DNA of 64,000 bases from Methylotenera sp. (GCA_030682715.1 JAUXNQ010000012.1:1-64000); one strand, 5' to 3'; counted from the first letter of the stretch, positions 20,717 through 31,485 are shown. Notes: generated by a model not told the origin, from the letters alone. Translations and numbers: made by a program.

Positions 20717-20771
20717 AGAAATCGCAAGGGAGCAGGGCATCACCATTGTATGGGTAAGCCATTAGCACCGC

Positions 20772-21407
20772 TTATTTCGGTACACGCCATAAATACCAGC
20801 TGGCGACTGTTCGGTAAGGGCTCCACGCTAGGCCAATTTCTGCCATTTGTTTGCGTTTAGGCGCAGTCTCAAGCTTTTTCAGCCTTTTGTAGCCCTCTAC
20901 AATGCCAAAATCATCAGCGGGTAGAATATCCATGCGCGCCAACGTAAACATCAGCATCATTTCTACCGTCCATTGACCAATGCCTTTAATGGTTGTAATT
21001 TGCTGAATCAACACTTCATTGCTCATAGTGTCAGCAATTTCTTGAGACGGTACTAACCCAGTTACTGCGGCATTTGCAATGCCTTGGATGGTCTCTATCT
21101 TTCTGCCAGAAAAGCCCACCGCACGTAGTTCGTCAAAGGTTGTGGATATCAAATGTTGAGGTGTAGGAAACTGCCCATAACGATTAATCAGCTTTTTTAG
21201 AATAGCGTCACCAACCTTAGTGCTGAGCTGTTGATACGCCACTGCGCGGACTAAGGCCTCGTAAGGGTCACGTTCACTTTTTGTTATAAACTTGCAGGCA
21301 CCAACATGGTCAATCAATTGTGACCAGTCATTGTCTATCGCGCGTAAAAAATCTTCAGCCTGTTGGTAAGGGGAATTCATGCTGTGATTATAAGCATCTG
21401 TATTCAA
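20772..21407 (-). CDS. DNA-3-methyladenine glycosylase II-like (HhH-GPD)
   Basis: VRAVAYQQLSTKVGDAI, ITTIKGIGQWTVEMMLMF...DILPADDFGI (HhH-GPD with catalytic Asp). Confidence 0.9.
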   Translation of the reverse strand: MNTDAYNHSMNSPYQQAEDFLRAIDNDWSQLIDHVGACKFITKSERDPYEALVRAVAYQQLSTKVGDAILKKLINRYGQFPTPQHLISTTFDELRAVGFSGRKIETIQGIANAAVTGLVPSQEIADTMSNEVLIQQITTIKGIGQWTVEMMLMFTLARMDILPADDFGIVEGYKRLKKLETAPKRKQMAEIGLAWSPYRTVASWYLWRVPK

Positions 21408-21468
21408 TGTTCAATATGGATTGATATTCTGATTAAACAAACCAGTCGTATATATGGAGTGATTTAGC

Positions 21469-22107
21469 TTGGATTTATTTAGCAACATAACACCTATCGA
21501 AACACCATTTGGTGGTGTGAGCTTGCTCAGGGGATTTGCGCTTAAAGATGAAGCGACTTTGCTCGCAGATTTGGAAAGCATCATCACACAGGCACCGTTT
21601 CGTCATATGGTCACCCCTAGTGGCTTTGCGATGTCGGTCGCCATGAGTAATTGTGGTGAATTAGGATGGGTGACTGATCGCCAAGACTACCGCTATAGTA
21701 ACTTAGACCCACTTACACAAAAGCCGTGGCCGCCGATGCCAGATAGTTTTTTAGCATTGTCACGAGCGGCCGCTTTAGCGGCGGGGTACGCTGACTTTAC
21801 CCCAGATGCTTGTTTGGTTAATCGTTACCAAACGGGGGCGCGTATGGGTTTGCATCAAGATAAAAACGAACGTGATTTCACGCAACCCATCGTTTCGGTT
21901 TCTTTAGGTGTGCCTGCAACGTTTCAGTTTGGTGGTTTAAAGCGTACTGATAAAGCCTTGAATGTTCCACTTTATCATGGAGATGTGGTGGTGTGGGGTG
22001 GGGAAGCGCGTCTACGCTATCACGGCATATTGCTACTTAAGGCAAATATGCACCCAGCTTTAGGAGGCGTTCGAATTAATCTTACTTTTCGTAAAGCTGG
22101 GCAATGA
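21469..22107 (+). CDS. alkB: AlkB-family 2OG-Fe(II) dioxygenase
   Basis: NRYQTGARMGLHQDKNERDFTQPIVSVSLGVPATFQFGG and LRYHGILL...RINLTFRKA. Confidence 0.92.
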   Translation: MDLFSNITPIETPFGGVSLLRGFALKDEATLLADLESIITQAPFRHMVTPSGFAMSVAMSNCGELGWVTDRQDYRYSNLDPLTQKPWPPMPDSFLALSRAAALAAGYADFTPDACLVNRYQTGARMGLHQDKNERDFTQPIVSVSLGVPATFQFGGLKRTDKALNVPLYHGDVVVWGGEARLRYHGILLLKANMHPALGGVRINLTFRKAGQ

Positions 22108-22114
22108 AAAAATC

Positions 22115-22441
22115 TTACAGTTTTAACGCAAGCTTAATGCGGCGGAATATCTGGCAAAGCTTAGAGCCATCTAATTGATAGTGTTTATGTAATGGTTTTT
22201 TTACTTCCCAACTTGCTGTCATGCCTGCTGGAAAAGTCACTAAATCACCTTTGCCAAAAGTCACTGGTGTGCCGCCAGTTGGCGTAATCACACATTCACC
22301 CTCTAAAATGTATGCAATTTCTTGCTCAGGAAATGTCCATGGAAAAACAGAAACTTCTTTCTCCCATGTCGGCCATTTGCTTACATTTAACGCTTCTAAA
22401 CGTTGCTGACTTGGGTTTTTTTCAACAGTGATTTGAGTCAT
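22115..22441 (-). CDS. Cupin-domain protein
   Basis: FPEQEIAYILEGECVITPTGGTPVTFGKGDLVTFPAGMTASWEVKKPLHKHY. Confidence 0.88.
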   Translation of the reverse strand: MTQITVEKNPSQQRLEALNVSKWPTWEKEVSVFPWTFPEQEIAYILEGECVITPTGGTPVTFGKGDLVTFPAGMTASWEVKKPLHKHYQLDGSKLCQIFRRIKLALKL

Positions 22442-22570
22442 GTGTATTCCTTTTAAAAAATGTATTTTATCCCATGAAGCAATAAAGCTGAAATGTTCTA
22501 ATTTGAGTGTTGATGTGCGTAAAGTAGTAAAATGTTGCTTTTAGTCATTGTTTAGTCATCGTTGAATATT

Positions 22571-23542
22571 ATGCGTGTTAGTTTAGAACAAGCCATTGCC
22601 GAGCTCAAAAACGGAGGTGTCGTAGCGATTCCTACCGAAACAGTCTATGGTCTAGCCGCAGATGCGACCAATGATAACGCGCTTAAAAAAATATTCGCGA
22701 TTAAACAACGTCCAGCAGACCACCCTTTGATTGTGCATATCGGTGATATGAATCAGGTGAGTGACTGGGCAACGACTTTTCCTGAAGTTGCAATCAAGCT
22801 GGCAGAGGCTTTTTGGCCTGGCCCCTTAACGTTGGTGTTACCTGCGCAGCCTCATGTATCGCGTGTCGTGCGTGGGGATGAACCCACTGTCGCGCTGCGA
22901 GTGCCTAATCATCCTGTTGCCTTGGCATTGCTTAAGCAAGGTAATTTAAGCGTTGCTGCACCTTCTGCTAATTTATTCACTCAGCTCAGCCCTACAACCG
23001 CAGCACATGTTGAAGCAGGTTTGGGTGAGTCAATATCCGTGTTGGATGGTGGCGCTTGTCATGTGGGTATAGAGTCAACGATCGTCAGCGTATCTAGCAA
23101 TGGACAATGGCAATTGCTGCGCCCAGGTATGATTAGTGAAGAGGATATTGCTAAAGTAGCGGCTATTACTAATCAAGCACCATCTACAGTTGGTGCAGAT
23201 GCAAAGCAGGCGCTACCTAAAGTGCCTGGTCAACATGCTTTGCATTACTCCCCTCGCACGCCATTACTATTGTTTAAAGACAGGCAGTCATTGATTGAAG
23301 AAAGCGAAGCATTGCAAGCCGCAGGCTGGTCTTGTGCTGCGCTGTTAATTGGTGATGGCGATGAGGTAAATTTCCAATCGATAAGCCTGCCTAACGCGCC
23401 AGAAAAGGTTGCAGAGTTGCTATATAGCAGTTTACATTGCTTAGATGCGATGAAAGTTGACCGTTTATTGGTAGAGCTACCACCTGCATTACCTTCTTGG
23501 TTGGCAGTGTTGGATAGATTAAGTCGCGCGGGATATCGATAA
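22571..23542 (+). CDS. L-threonylcarbamoyladenylate synthase (Sua5/YwlC/YrdC family)
   Basis: GGVVAIPTETVYGLAADATN, KQRPADHPLIVHI, PGPLTLVL, ALRVPNHPVAL; C-terminal Sua5-type extension (PGQHALHYSPRTPL). Confidence 0.92.
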   Translation: MRVSLEQAIAELKNGGVVAIPTETVYGLAADATNDNALKKIFAIKQRPADHPLIVHIGDMNQVSDWATTFPEVAIKLAEAFWPGPLTLVLPAQPHVSRVVRGDEPTVALRVPNHPVALALLKQGNLSVAAPSANLFTQLSPTTAAHVEAGLGESISVLDGGACHVGIESTIVSVSSNGQWQLLRPGMISEEDIAKVAAITNQAPSTVGADAKQALPKVPGQHALHYSPRTPLLLFKDRQSLIEESEALQAAGWSCAALLIGDGDEVNFQSISLPNAPEKVAELLYSSLHCLDAMKVDRLLVELPPALPSWLAVLDRLSRAGYR

Positions 23543-23632
23543 TTTGTTGTATATTACGTATTGCTTAACATTAAGCATGCTTCTAATGGTCATCCATTTA
23601 AGTGATTTGTCCGCATAATTTAGGTTTGAAAA

Positions 23633-23995
23633 ATGATTATTAACTTACAAAAGTTTGTTTTAGCACTCTTACTAGTAGCAGCAATCCCAGCTTGTAGCAC
23701 TATTGGGTTGTCCAACCCTTTCCGGGGCGATAGCAGTGAGATGTCTCAGTATCCTAAAGATGCGACAGAGTACGTCTGTGAAGGCAATAAGCGCTTTCAT
23801 GTGCGTATGTTGAATAATGGTAACGATGCTTGGTTAATTTATCCTGACCATGAGGTAAATTTACCAAAATCAAGCGATGATAATCGCCGTTATGCAAGTG
23901 GCGTGATAGCGCTGGTAATTAATGGGGATGCTACAACACTGAATGACGGTGAAAAAATAGCTTACCTTAACTGCAAGCCACAGATGAAGAAATAG
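23633..23995 (+). CDS. Small exported/lipoprotein-like hypothetical
   Basis: N-terminal hydrophobic segment ending VAAIPACSTIG (lipobox-like). Confidence 0.65.
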   Translation: MIINLQKFVLALLLVAAIPACSTIGLSNPFRGDSSEMSQYPKDATEYVCEGNKRFHVRMLNNGNDAWLIYPDHEVNLPKSSDDNRRYASGVIALVINGDATTLNDGEKIAYLNCKPQMKK

Positions 23996-24003
23996 ACTGT
24001 TTC

Positions 24004-24039
24004 AAAAATGCATCATCACGATAGTGATGATGCATTTTT
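24004..24039. terminator. Intrinsic terminator
   Basis: Perfect 16-bp stem aaaaatgcatcatcac-gata-gtgatgatgcattttt. Confidence 0.85.
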
Positions 24040-24152
24040 GATACTTTAACTAGTAATGCTAATTGTAATTTGTTGTTAATTCAGCTTGTTCTTGGGCTGA
24101 ATCCTTATTAAATTGTGATAGGATAATTTCACTCTAGCCTTATTGTTTCCTT

Positions 24153-26957
24153 ATGCAAAAAAAGATTTCCACAATTTGGCGTTTCCTCTTGCCCGTGCTG
24201 GTTCTGCTGGCCGTTGCACCTTTTGTCCTCACAGGGCAGCAAGCTTCGCAGCAGTTGGATAATATTCATGCGGGTGCAACCGAACAGGTGCAAACCTTGG
24301 TTCGGCTGTTGGGGGTTACAGAAGAGTTGGTTAGTGAACAGGCCAACTCTGCCATGCGCTTACTAAAACAGCGCAGTCATGAATTAGGTAAGGTACAGAT
24401 TGATGGCTTAATTCAGCTTGGCGCAATAGCGATACCTAACCTTAAAATGGGTGAAACAGAGGTTACTGGTCATTTCGCCTTGGTAGACGGTGTGAGTAAT
24501 TTATTTGGTGGCACAGCCACCATGTTTGTAAGGTCCAATGATAGTTTTGTTCGTATTGCTACTAATGTTAAGCAAGACGATGGAACTCGTGCTGTGGGAA
24601 CGGTGCTCAATCCTAAAGGTAAGGTGATTCAAGCCTTACTTGCTGGTAAAGAATACCATGGCGTAGTGGATATCCTTGGTCAGCCCTATATTACGAGATA
24701 TGACCCAGTGTTCGATAAAAATGGACAGGTCATTGGTGCTTACTATATTGGTTATAAAGTAGATATTAAGATACTGCGCGACACAGTAGAAAATATGCGT
24801 CAGCTTACCACTGGGTTTGCGGTGGTTCTGGATGAAACAGACAATATTCGCTTTCTTTCATCGCATGTAAAAGATGATAAAGCTTCGAAGTTGCTAGAGA
24901 GTAGGCCAGACAACTGGGAGTTCGTGACTGAAAGCGTGCCTAAATGGGGCTTTAAAGTGATTGTCGCCTACCCCATCAGCGAAGCGAGAGCCGTTAGCTT
25001 GGCTAATGCTTGGTTTGTTGTGTTTGCAGGCATATTGCTTGGTACACTGCTGATTGTCATTATTTTGTGGCAATTAAGACGTTTGATTCTGAACCCGATA
25101 GGGGGCGATCCAGCATTAGCGATTGATGTGGTAAAGCGAATTGCAGCTGGCGATTTAGCACAAGACGGTCTTGATGCGAAGCCTGATACCCTGATGGCGA
25201 GTGTGTTAGAAATGCGTCAGAAGTTACGCGAGTCCATTGATACTTTGCAGCAAAACTCAGAGCGCATGCGCTTATCTGCCAGTGTATTCGATCATGCACA
25301 TGATGGTATTTTTATTACTGATGCTCATGCAAATATCGTAGAAGTAAATTATGCGTTTACCCAAATTACTGGATATTCAAGAGAAGACGCAATAGGCTGC
25401 TTGCCTCAGGCATTAGGCTTTGTTACTTACGATGATAGCCTACTTGATCTGCTATGGTTGCAGGCGGAAAGTAACAGTGAGTGGCGTGGCGAGACTTGGA
25501 ATCGCCGAATGGACGGTGATGTTTATGCTGCATGGCTTGATATATTCTGTGTCCGAGACGAAGCTAACCAGATTAAAAACTTTGTTGGATTGTTCTCTGA
25601 TATCACCCAAGCTAAAGAGCAGCAACAAAATCTAGAGCGCATGGCCTATCATGACCCGCTAACACAACTCCCCAATCGTGCGCTACTATCCGATCGTTTG
25701 CAGCAAGCGCTAGCGAGGGCAGAACGTTCAGGTGAGTTATTAGCAGTTTGCTGTCTGGATCTTGATGGATTTAAACCTGTGAATGATTCCTTGGGGCATG
25801 AGGCTGGGGATTACCTGCTAGTGCAATTGGCGGTTCGTATGAGTGCTTGCTTGCGCGATAGTGATACGGTTGCGCGATTGGGTGGGGATGAGTTTGCGGT
25901 ACTTTTGTGTGGATTGCAAAACATCGATGAGTGTACGCAGACGCTAGAGCGTTTACTGAGCGTGATTAAAACGCCTTATACCATTGGCGACAAATCAGTG
26001 GCGGTGTCTTCTAGCATTGGCTATACAATTTTCCCTGACGATGGCTGTGAACCAGACACCCTGCTAAGACATGCAGATCACGCAATGTATCAGGCGAAGC
26101 TTAACGGCGGAAGCCGCGTGCAACAATTCGACTCGCATCATGATCGTCAGTTTAGAGGTTTGCGCCAAGACCGAGAGCGCGTTGAGGCTGCATTACCGAA
26201 TGACGAATTCCGTTTATATTACCAACCTAAAGTAGATTTGCGCCAAGGCAAGGTTGTGGGTATGGAGGCCTTGATACGGTGGGAGCATCCTGAATTAGGC
26301 CTGCGCTCACCAGCTACTTTCTTGCCTATCATAGAAGATACTGATTTTTCTATTCCATTGGGTGAGTGGGTCATCAGTGAAGCCTTGGGTCAAATCAGGA
26401 TTTGGCAAACGGCTGGACTAGATTTTCAGGTCAGTGTGAATATAGCAGCAAAACATATTGTGCAATCTAACTTTACAGAGCGATTAATGCTATTGTTAGC
26501 TGAATTTCCTGAGGTAGAGCCGCGCAAAATAGAGCTTGAAATTACAGAAACCGCTGCAATTGAAGATGTTTCGGGCGTTGCTAATACCATTAATAGCTGT
26601 AAGCAGTTGGGGGTGAGTTTTGCACTTGATGATTTTGGTGTGGGCTACTCATCCTTGACCTATTTACGCCGCTTGCCAGTAGAGACCATTAAAATTGACC
26701 AGTCATTCGTGCGTGACATGCTACAAGACGTTGATGATTTGGCTGTGGTTGCTGGTGTCATCAGCTTAAGTAGAGACTTTAAGCGTAAGGTTGTGGCAGA
26801 AGGCGTTGAGACCTCGGAGCAAGGTGTTTGGTTGTTACGGATGGGATGTTCTGTTGTTCAAGGTTATGGTATCGCGCGCCCAATGCACGCTGATGTTGTG
26901 CTAAATTGGGTGGAGGCTTACCAGCAAGATCCTAGCTGGACTCAGGGCCTTGTTTAA
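24153..26957 (+). CDS. Cache-HAMP-PAS-GGDEF-EAL membrane sensor
   Basis: TM, double-Cache-like periplasmic region (LFGGTATMFVRSNDSFVRIATNV), TM + HAMP, PAS, RDSDTVARLGGDEF, EALIRWEHP, DDFGVG, AEGVETS. Confidence 0.92.
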   Translation: MQKKISTIWRFLLPVLVLLAVAPFVLTGQQASQQLDNIHAGATEQVQTLVRLLGVTEELVSEQANSAMRLLKQRSHELGKVQIDGLIQLGAIAIPNLKMGETEVTGHFALVDGVSNLFGGTATMFVRSNDSFVRIATNVKQDDGTRAVGTVLNPKGKVIQALLAGKEYHGVVDILGQPYITRYDPVFDKNGQVIGAYYIGYKVDIKILRDTVENMRQLTTGFAVVLDETDNIRFLSSHVKDDKASKLLESRPDNWEFVTESVPKWGFKVIVAYPISEARAVSLANAWFVVFAGILLGTLLIVIILWQLRRLILNPIGGDPALAIDVVKRIAAGDLAQDGLDAKPDTLMASVLEMRQKLRESIDTLQQNSERMRLSASVFDHAHDGIFITDAHANIVEVNYAFTQITGYSREDAIGCLPQALGFVTYDDSLLDLLWLQAESNSEWRGETWNRRMDGDVYAAWLDIFCVRDEANQIKNFVGLFSDITQAKEQQQNLERMAYHDPLTQLPNRALLSDRLQQALARAERSGELLAVCCLDLDGFKPVNDSLGHEAGDYLLVQLAVRMSACLRDSDTVARLGGDEFAVLLCGLQNIDECTQTLERLLSVIKTPYTIGDKSVAVSSSIGYTIFPDDGCEPDTLLRHADHAMYQAKLNGGSRVQQFDSHHDRQFRGLRQDRERVEAALPNDEFRLYYQPKVDLRQGKVVGMEALIRWEHPELGLRSPATFLPIIEDTDFSIPLGEWVISEALGQIRIWQTAGLDFQVSVNIAAKHIVQSNFTERLMLLLAEFPEVEPRKIELEITETAAIEDVSGVANTINSCKQLGVSFALDDFGVGYSSLTYLRRLPVETIKIDQSFVRDMLQDVDDLAVVAGVISLSRDFKRKVVAEGVETSEQGVWLLRMGCSVVQGYGIARPMHADVVLNWVEAYQQDPSWTQGLV

Positions 26958-27147
26958 TAAGGGTTGGTGTAAATTTAGTCTAATTGAAGTGGCTTAATGT
27001 TCGCTCCAATTCAATTTGAGCAAATTAATACTTAATCATTCTCATTTATTAAATGCTTGCCGATTTTATAAAAAAGGCGTAACTTAATTATTCCAAGTTC
27101 TGAAATCTGTTTGAGAAATCCAGTTCAGAAGTAACGCGGAGTTAGTC

Positions 27148-27366
27148 ATGGATAATAAATACGGATTAGGTAGCAATAAGGTTGCGACAGAACACCATCG
27201 TCAGCATCACAAACTCACTGACGAAGATATTCCGCATTGTAGAGTCTGTCAAAGCGTGCATCTGGTGTTAAGTCCAACCATGCATGATCATTGCTGTGCT
27301 GATTGCGGTACATGGCAAAATGACGTGCCAGCAGGTTATTCAACAGGTAGAAGTAGCGACTACTAG
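27148..27366 (+). CDS. Small putative zinc-ribbon protein
   Basis: Paired CxxC motifs: HCRVC...CCADCG. Confidence 0.6.
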   Translation: MDNKYGLGSNKVATEHHRQHHKLTDEDIPHCRVCQSVHLVLSPTMHDHCCADCGTWQNDVPAGYSTGRSSDY

Positions 27367-27667
27367 AAATGAGCACATTCATCATTTCGTAGCATTTTAA
27401 TATCTGAGCACTACCATACTGAGTTTTCTGTACTAAATCGCAATATCGAGGCGGTTTTTCCTTAAGAATCTATCTAAACTATGAGTCTAGACTTGAGTCT
27501 TTTTACAGATTCTTCTCCTGATTGTTTAAGTGCTCGCGTTGATTATCGTCAGAAATTAAAAATAATTCTCTGATCTACGTCAATTTTCAGCAATTTATGC
27601 ATGAAAAAGTTCTATAATCTTGCCTACCAAAAACCTTTCCATTAAACAACTCCAAAAGAGAAGATAA

Positions 27668-29179
27668 ATGACTACGAAAAATGCTGATATTGGCCTAGTT
27701 GGCCTAGCTGTTATGGGCCAAAACTTGGCTCTGAATATTGCCGATCATGGCTACACCATTGCGGTTTATAACCGTGACCCGAAAAAAATGGTGAATTTCA
27801 TCGAAGAATGCAAAAAAAATGAACCTTCACATGCTAACGTAGTTGGCCATGCTGATTTAGCTTCATTTGTTTTAAGTATCAAACGCCCACGTAAAATTAT
27901 TTTGTTGGTTAAAGCGGGTAGCGCAACAGATGTGACTATCAACGCTTTATTACCATTCCTAGAGCAAGGCGATATCATCATTGATGGTGGTAATGCATTG
28001 TGGACAGATACAATCCGTCGCGAAAAAGAATTAGCAGCTAAAGGTATTGATTTCATCGGTTCTGGCGTTTCAGGCGGTGAGACAGGCGCACGTTTCGGGC
28101 CATCATTAATGCCATCAGGTACACGTAAAGCTTGGGCGAGTTTAGAGCCAATTTGGCGTGATATCGCAGCTAAAGTGGACCCTGTAACAGGCGAGCCTTT
28201 AGAAGGTGGCAAACCAGGTAAACCAGTAGAAGGTGGCTTCTCATGTGCTGAATACATCGGTCCTGACGGTGCTGGCCACTACGTAAAAATGGTGCACAAC
28301 GGTATTGAATACATCGACATGCAATTGATTTGCGAAGCTTACTGGTTGATGAAAAATCTACTTGGTATGCAAGCGGATGAAATCGGTAAAGTATTTGCTG
28401 AATGGAACAAAGGCGAGTTATCAAGCTTCTTGATTGAAATTACGGCTGATATCCTGCAACAAAAAGACCCAATGGGTAAAGGTTTCTTGGTTGATCAAAT
28501 CTTGGATACTGCTGGCCAAAAAGGTACAGGTCAATGGACAGCAGCGAATGCGCTTGAGTTAGGCGCACCAGCTAACGCGATTGCAGCTGCGGTGTACGCA
28601 CGTGCATTATCAAGCTTAAAAGAAGAGCGCGTTGAAGCAAGCAAAATTCTTAAAGGCCCAGCGATTAAAGTCGAGACTGATAAGAAAGCCATTATTGAAG
28701 CGATTAAAAACGCTTTATATTGCTCTAAAATTTGTGCATACGCTCAAGGTTTCCAATTGATCGACAAAGCACAAGTGGCTTACAATTGGAAATTGAACTT
28801 CGGTGAAATTGCTCAAATCTGGCGCGGTGGTTGTATTATCCGTGCACGTTTCTTGCAAAAAATCACTGACGCTTATGCATTGAACTCACGTTTGAAAAAC
28901 TTGATGTTAGACCCATATTTCACGCATGCTATGAATGAAGGTCAAGCAGGCTGGCGTAAAGTGATTGCGTTAGCAGTGACTAATGGTATTCCAGCGCAAG
29001 GTTTTGCTGCTGCAATGGCTTATTACGATGGTTACCGCAGTGCAGATCTACCAGCAAACTTGTTGCAAGGCCAACGTGACTACTTTGGCGCACACACTTA
29101 TGAGCGTAAAGATCAGCCACGTGGTCAGTTCTACCACTTGGATTGGCCTGAAGCTGCTCGTCCACAGTTGGAAGTGTAA
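27668..29179 (+). CDS. gnd: 6-phosphogluconate dehydrogenase, decarboxylating
   Basis: [76 protein letters not shown]. Confidence 0.97.
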   Translation: MTTKNADIGLVGLAVMGQNLALNIADHGYTIAVYNRDPKKMVNFIEECKKNEPSHANVVGHADLASFVLSIKRPRKIILLVKAGSATDVTINALLPFLEQGDIIIDGGNALWTDTIRREKELAAKGIDFIGSGVSGGETGARFGPSLMPSGTRKAWASLEPIWRDIAAKVDPVTGEPLEGGKPGKPVEGGFSCAEYIGPDGAGHYVKMVHNGIEYIDMQLICEAYWLMKNLLGMQADEIGKVFAEWNKGELSSFLIEITADILQQKDPMGKGFLVDQILDTAGQKGTGQWTAANALELGAPANAIAAAVYARALSSLKEERVEASKILKGPAIKVETDKKAIIEAIKNALYCSKICAYAQGFQLIDKAQVAYNWKLNFGEIAQIWRGGCIIRARFLQKITDAYALNSRLKNLMLDPYFTHAMNEGQAGWRKVIALAVTNGIPAQGFAAAMAYYDGYRSADLPANLLQGQRDYFGAHTYERKDQPRGQFYHLDWPEAARPQLEV

Positions 29180-29196
29180 TATTATTCGTTTTGAAT

Positions 29197-29225
29197 AAAA
29201 AACCCGCTAAATGGCGGGTTTTTTA
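29197..29225 (+). terminator. Intrinsic terminator of gnd
   Basis: aaaaaacccgcta-aa-tggcgggtttttt. Confidence 0.9.
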
Positions 29226-29407
29226 TTATCTGAACGCTATAATGCAGACACCTTTCATTTTGTTTATTCAATATTGGTCTATGTCATTGGCTTAATCAGT
29301 AATATTGATTGTGCACAGCTGATTTCTAAATACTAGAGGCAAGTGATCAAGGTTTAATGGAAGTATTTTACTTTGCTGATATATATAAATAGGGCTAGAA
29401 ATCAGGT

Positions 29408-30049
29408 ATGGATTTACCAAACATTATTGATCTATTTCTGCACTTAGATAAACACTTAGTCGTGGTAACAGCGACTTGGGGTGTATGGATTTACGCGCTT
29501 TTGTTTCTTATTATTTTTATAGAAACGGGTCTGGTTGCCATGCCCTTTTTACCTGGGGATTCTTTATTGTTTATTGCGGGTGCAATTGCAGCTGTTGGCG
29601 GTATGAGTTTGCCTGTTTTAATGACGTTGCTGTCAGTCGCCGCTATTGGGGGAGATGCCCTGAATTATTCTATTGGACGCTGGACTGGAAATAAAGTCTT
29701 TGCGTGGGAAAGTTCTCGATGGTTCAATAAAGACGCTTTTAATAAGACGCATGCATTTTATGAGAAGCACGGCCCTATCACTATTGTGATTGGACGATTT
29801 TTGCCATTTATCCGTACTTTCACGCCGTTTGTAGCAGGCGTTGCACAAATGAAATATCCAAGATTTGCTTTTTATAATGTCATCGGTGGTTTGATTTGGG
29901 TATGTGGATTAACTGGTATTGGCTTTTTGGTAGGGAATCACCCGTGGGTGAAGGCGAACTTTTCTTTAGTTGCGCTGGCATTGATTATTATTCCTAGCCT
30001 TCCAGCCGTTTGGGTTTTTCTCAAGCACTTGCTGCAGTCTCGTTCTTGA
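29408..30049 (+). CDS. DedA family membrane protein
   Basis: PFLPGDSLLFIAGAIA, GRWTGNKVF, ITIVIGRFLPFIRTFTPFVAGVAQM. Confidence 0.92.
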   Translation: MDLPNIIDLFLHLDKHLVVVTATWGVWIYALLFLIIFIETGLVAMPFLPGDSLLFIAGAIAAVGGMSLPVLMTLLSVAAIGGDALNYSIGRWTGNKVFAWESSRWFNKDAFNKTHAFYEKHGPITIVIGRFLPFIRTFTPFVAGVAQMKYPRFAFYNVIGGLIWVCGLTGIGFLVGNHPWVKANFSLVALALIIIPSLPAVWVFLKHLLQSRS

Positions 30050-30351
30050 AGAGTCGCATACTTAAGATAATGTCTTATACAAAAGCCTGCTGAATAACAT
30101 AGTTAATCACTTAGTAGTTCAGCCTCTTTATACATGCTGAGACCATAAGCATCTAGAATTAAAAGTAATCGTTGTTTTAAGTTTGCCGATTATGGGCTTG
30201 CTGACGGCAGGCTTAAGCAGTAGATTGATATCTCCATAATATTAACGCACACATCAATACTCATACAGCCAGTTGAAAACTGGCATTAAATATTGTCATA
30301 CAGCTATGATTATTAGTAGCAATTTTGCGGCGACTATCTAGTCTAGCATTG

Positions 30352-30423
30352 CTACTGGCTCAATCCATATTGCGCAAATAGCTCAACAAAAATATCCTGT
30401 AGCTCGTATAAATAGTTTTTCAT
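30352..30423 (-). CDS. Candidate 23-aa small ORF MKNYLYELQDIFVELFAQYGLSQ
   Basis: ATG preceded on the minus strand by tggagactgaa (GGAG Shine-Dalgarno-like); not in ORF track because of length. Confidence 0.3.
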   Translation of the reverse strand: MKNYLYELQDIFVELFAQYGLSQ

Positions 30424-30582
30424 TTCAGTCTCCATTCAGATTGCTACTTCAGAACACTGGGAAAACAGTTTAGTGTAGCAATTAACGCCAGTCTATAGCG
30501 ATAATATTGATTTGTATAATTGAATATAAAAATAACATTGATATGCTAAACTTATCAAAAGTGGATAAGTGGAATCTAAATC

Positions 30583-31485
30583 ATGACCTTAAGTGAACTG
30601 CGTTTTGTGATTGCTGTAGCAAAGGAGCGTAATTTTAGACGCGCATCTGAGAAATGCTATGTGAGCCAGCCAGCATTGAGTTTAGCGATTAAAAAGCTAG
30701 AAGAGGATCTAGGCGTACAAATTTTTGAGCGTAGTCGTACTGATATCAACCCAACACCTATCGGTGAGAAAATAATTGAGCAGGCGATTAAAGCGCTAGA
30801 AGAGGTTAACTATATTCGAGAGTTGGCTAAGCAAGGTAATAATCAATTAAGTGGTTCTTTCCGATTAGGCTTAATTTATTCTGTAGGGCCGTATTTGTTA
30901 CCAGAGGTCATCCCTATACTGCGTCTGAGTGCACCAGAGATGCCGTTGGATATTGAGGAGAATTTGACGACTCAGCTAGAAGCTCAGTTGAAGAATGGGA
31001 TAATCGATGCTGCAGTCGTTGCGCTGCCTTTTGATGTGCCAGGTATTAATACATTACCTTTGTATGATGAAAAATATTTAGTGATGGTGCCAGTAAGTCA
31101 CCCGTGGGCAAGCCGCAAATCGGTGAGCGCCGACGAGCTCGCAGATGAAAACGTTTTATTATTAAACAGTGGACATTGCTACAGCCATCAAGTTCTACAA
31201 GCTTGTCCAGACCTGTCCAGAAAAGGTCAGGTATTACAAGGTAACTCATTAGAAACTATCCGTAATATGGTGGCCTCTAATCTAGGGATTACCGTATTGC
31301 CATGCAGTGCCGCAACCGACCGATATTTAAATCCATTAGTAAAGGTTGTCCCATTTTCTGAGCCTGTTCCTGTGCGTAGGGTAGCGATTGCATGGCGCAA
31401 GAGCTATGCAAGAGAGCTTGCTGTGATGTGTGTAGCAGATGCGATTAAGGCGATTGCGTCGGACTGTCTGGAGATGATTGATTAG
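30583..31485 (+). CDS. oxyR: LysR-type regulator, OxyR-like
   Basis: LTTR HTH (RNFRRASEKCYVSQPALSLAIKKLEEDLG); LLNSGHCYSHQVLQAC has two Cys 9 residues apart in the position and context of OxyR C199/C208. Confidence 0.85.
   Translation: MTLSELRFVIAVAKERNFRRASEKCYVSQPALSLAIKKLEEDLGVQIFERSRTDINPTPIGEKIIEQAIKALEEVNYIRELAKQGNNQLSGSFRLGLIYSVGPYLLPEVIPILRLSAPEMPLDIEENLTTQLEAQLKNGIIDAAVVALPFDVPGINTLPLYDEKYLVMVPVSHPWASRKSVSADELADENVLLLNSGHCYSHQVLQACPDLSRKGQVLQGNSLETIRNMVASNLGITVLPCSAATDRYLNPLVKVVPFSEPVPVRRVAIAWRKSYARELAVMCVADAIKAIASDCLEMID

Noticed and set aside
27766-28257. 163-aa minus-strand ORF inside gnd
   Set aside because: Fully antisense to a highly conserved gnd frame; composition mirrors the sense codons.
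30352-30423. Reading the small ORF upstream of oxyR as pqqA
   Set aside because: Size is right for PqqA, but the conserved Glu-x3-Tyr crosslink motif is absent and no pqqB-E genes follow.
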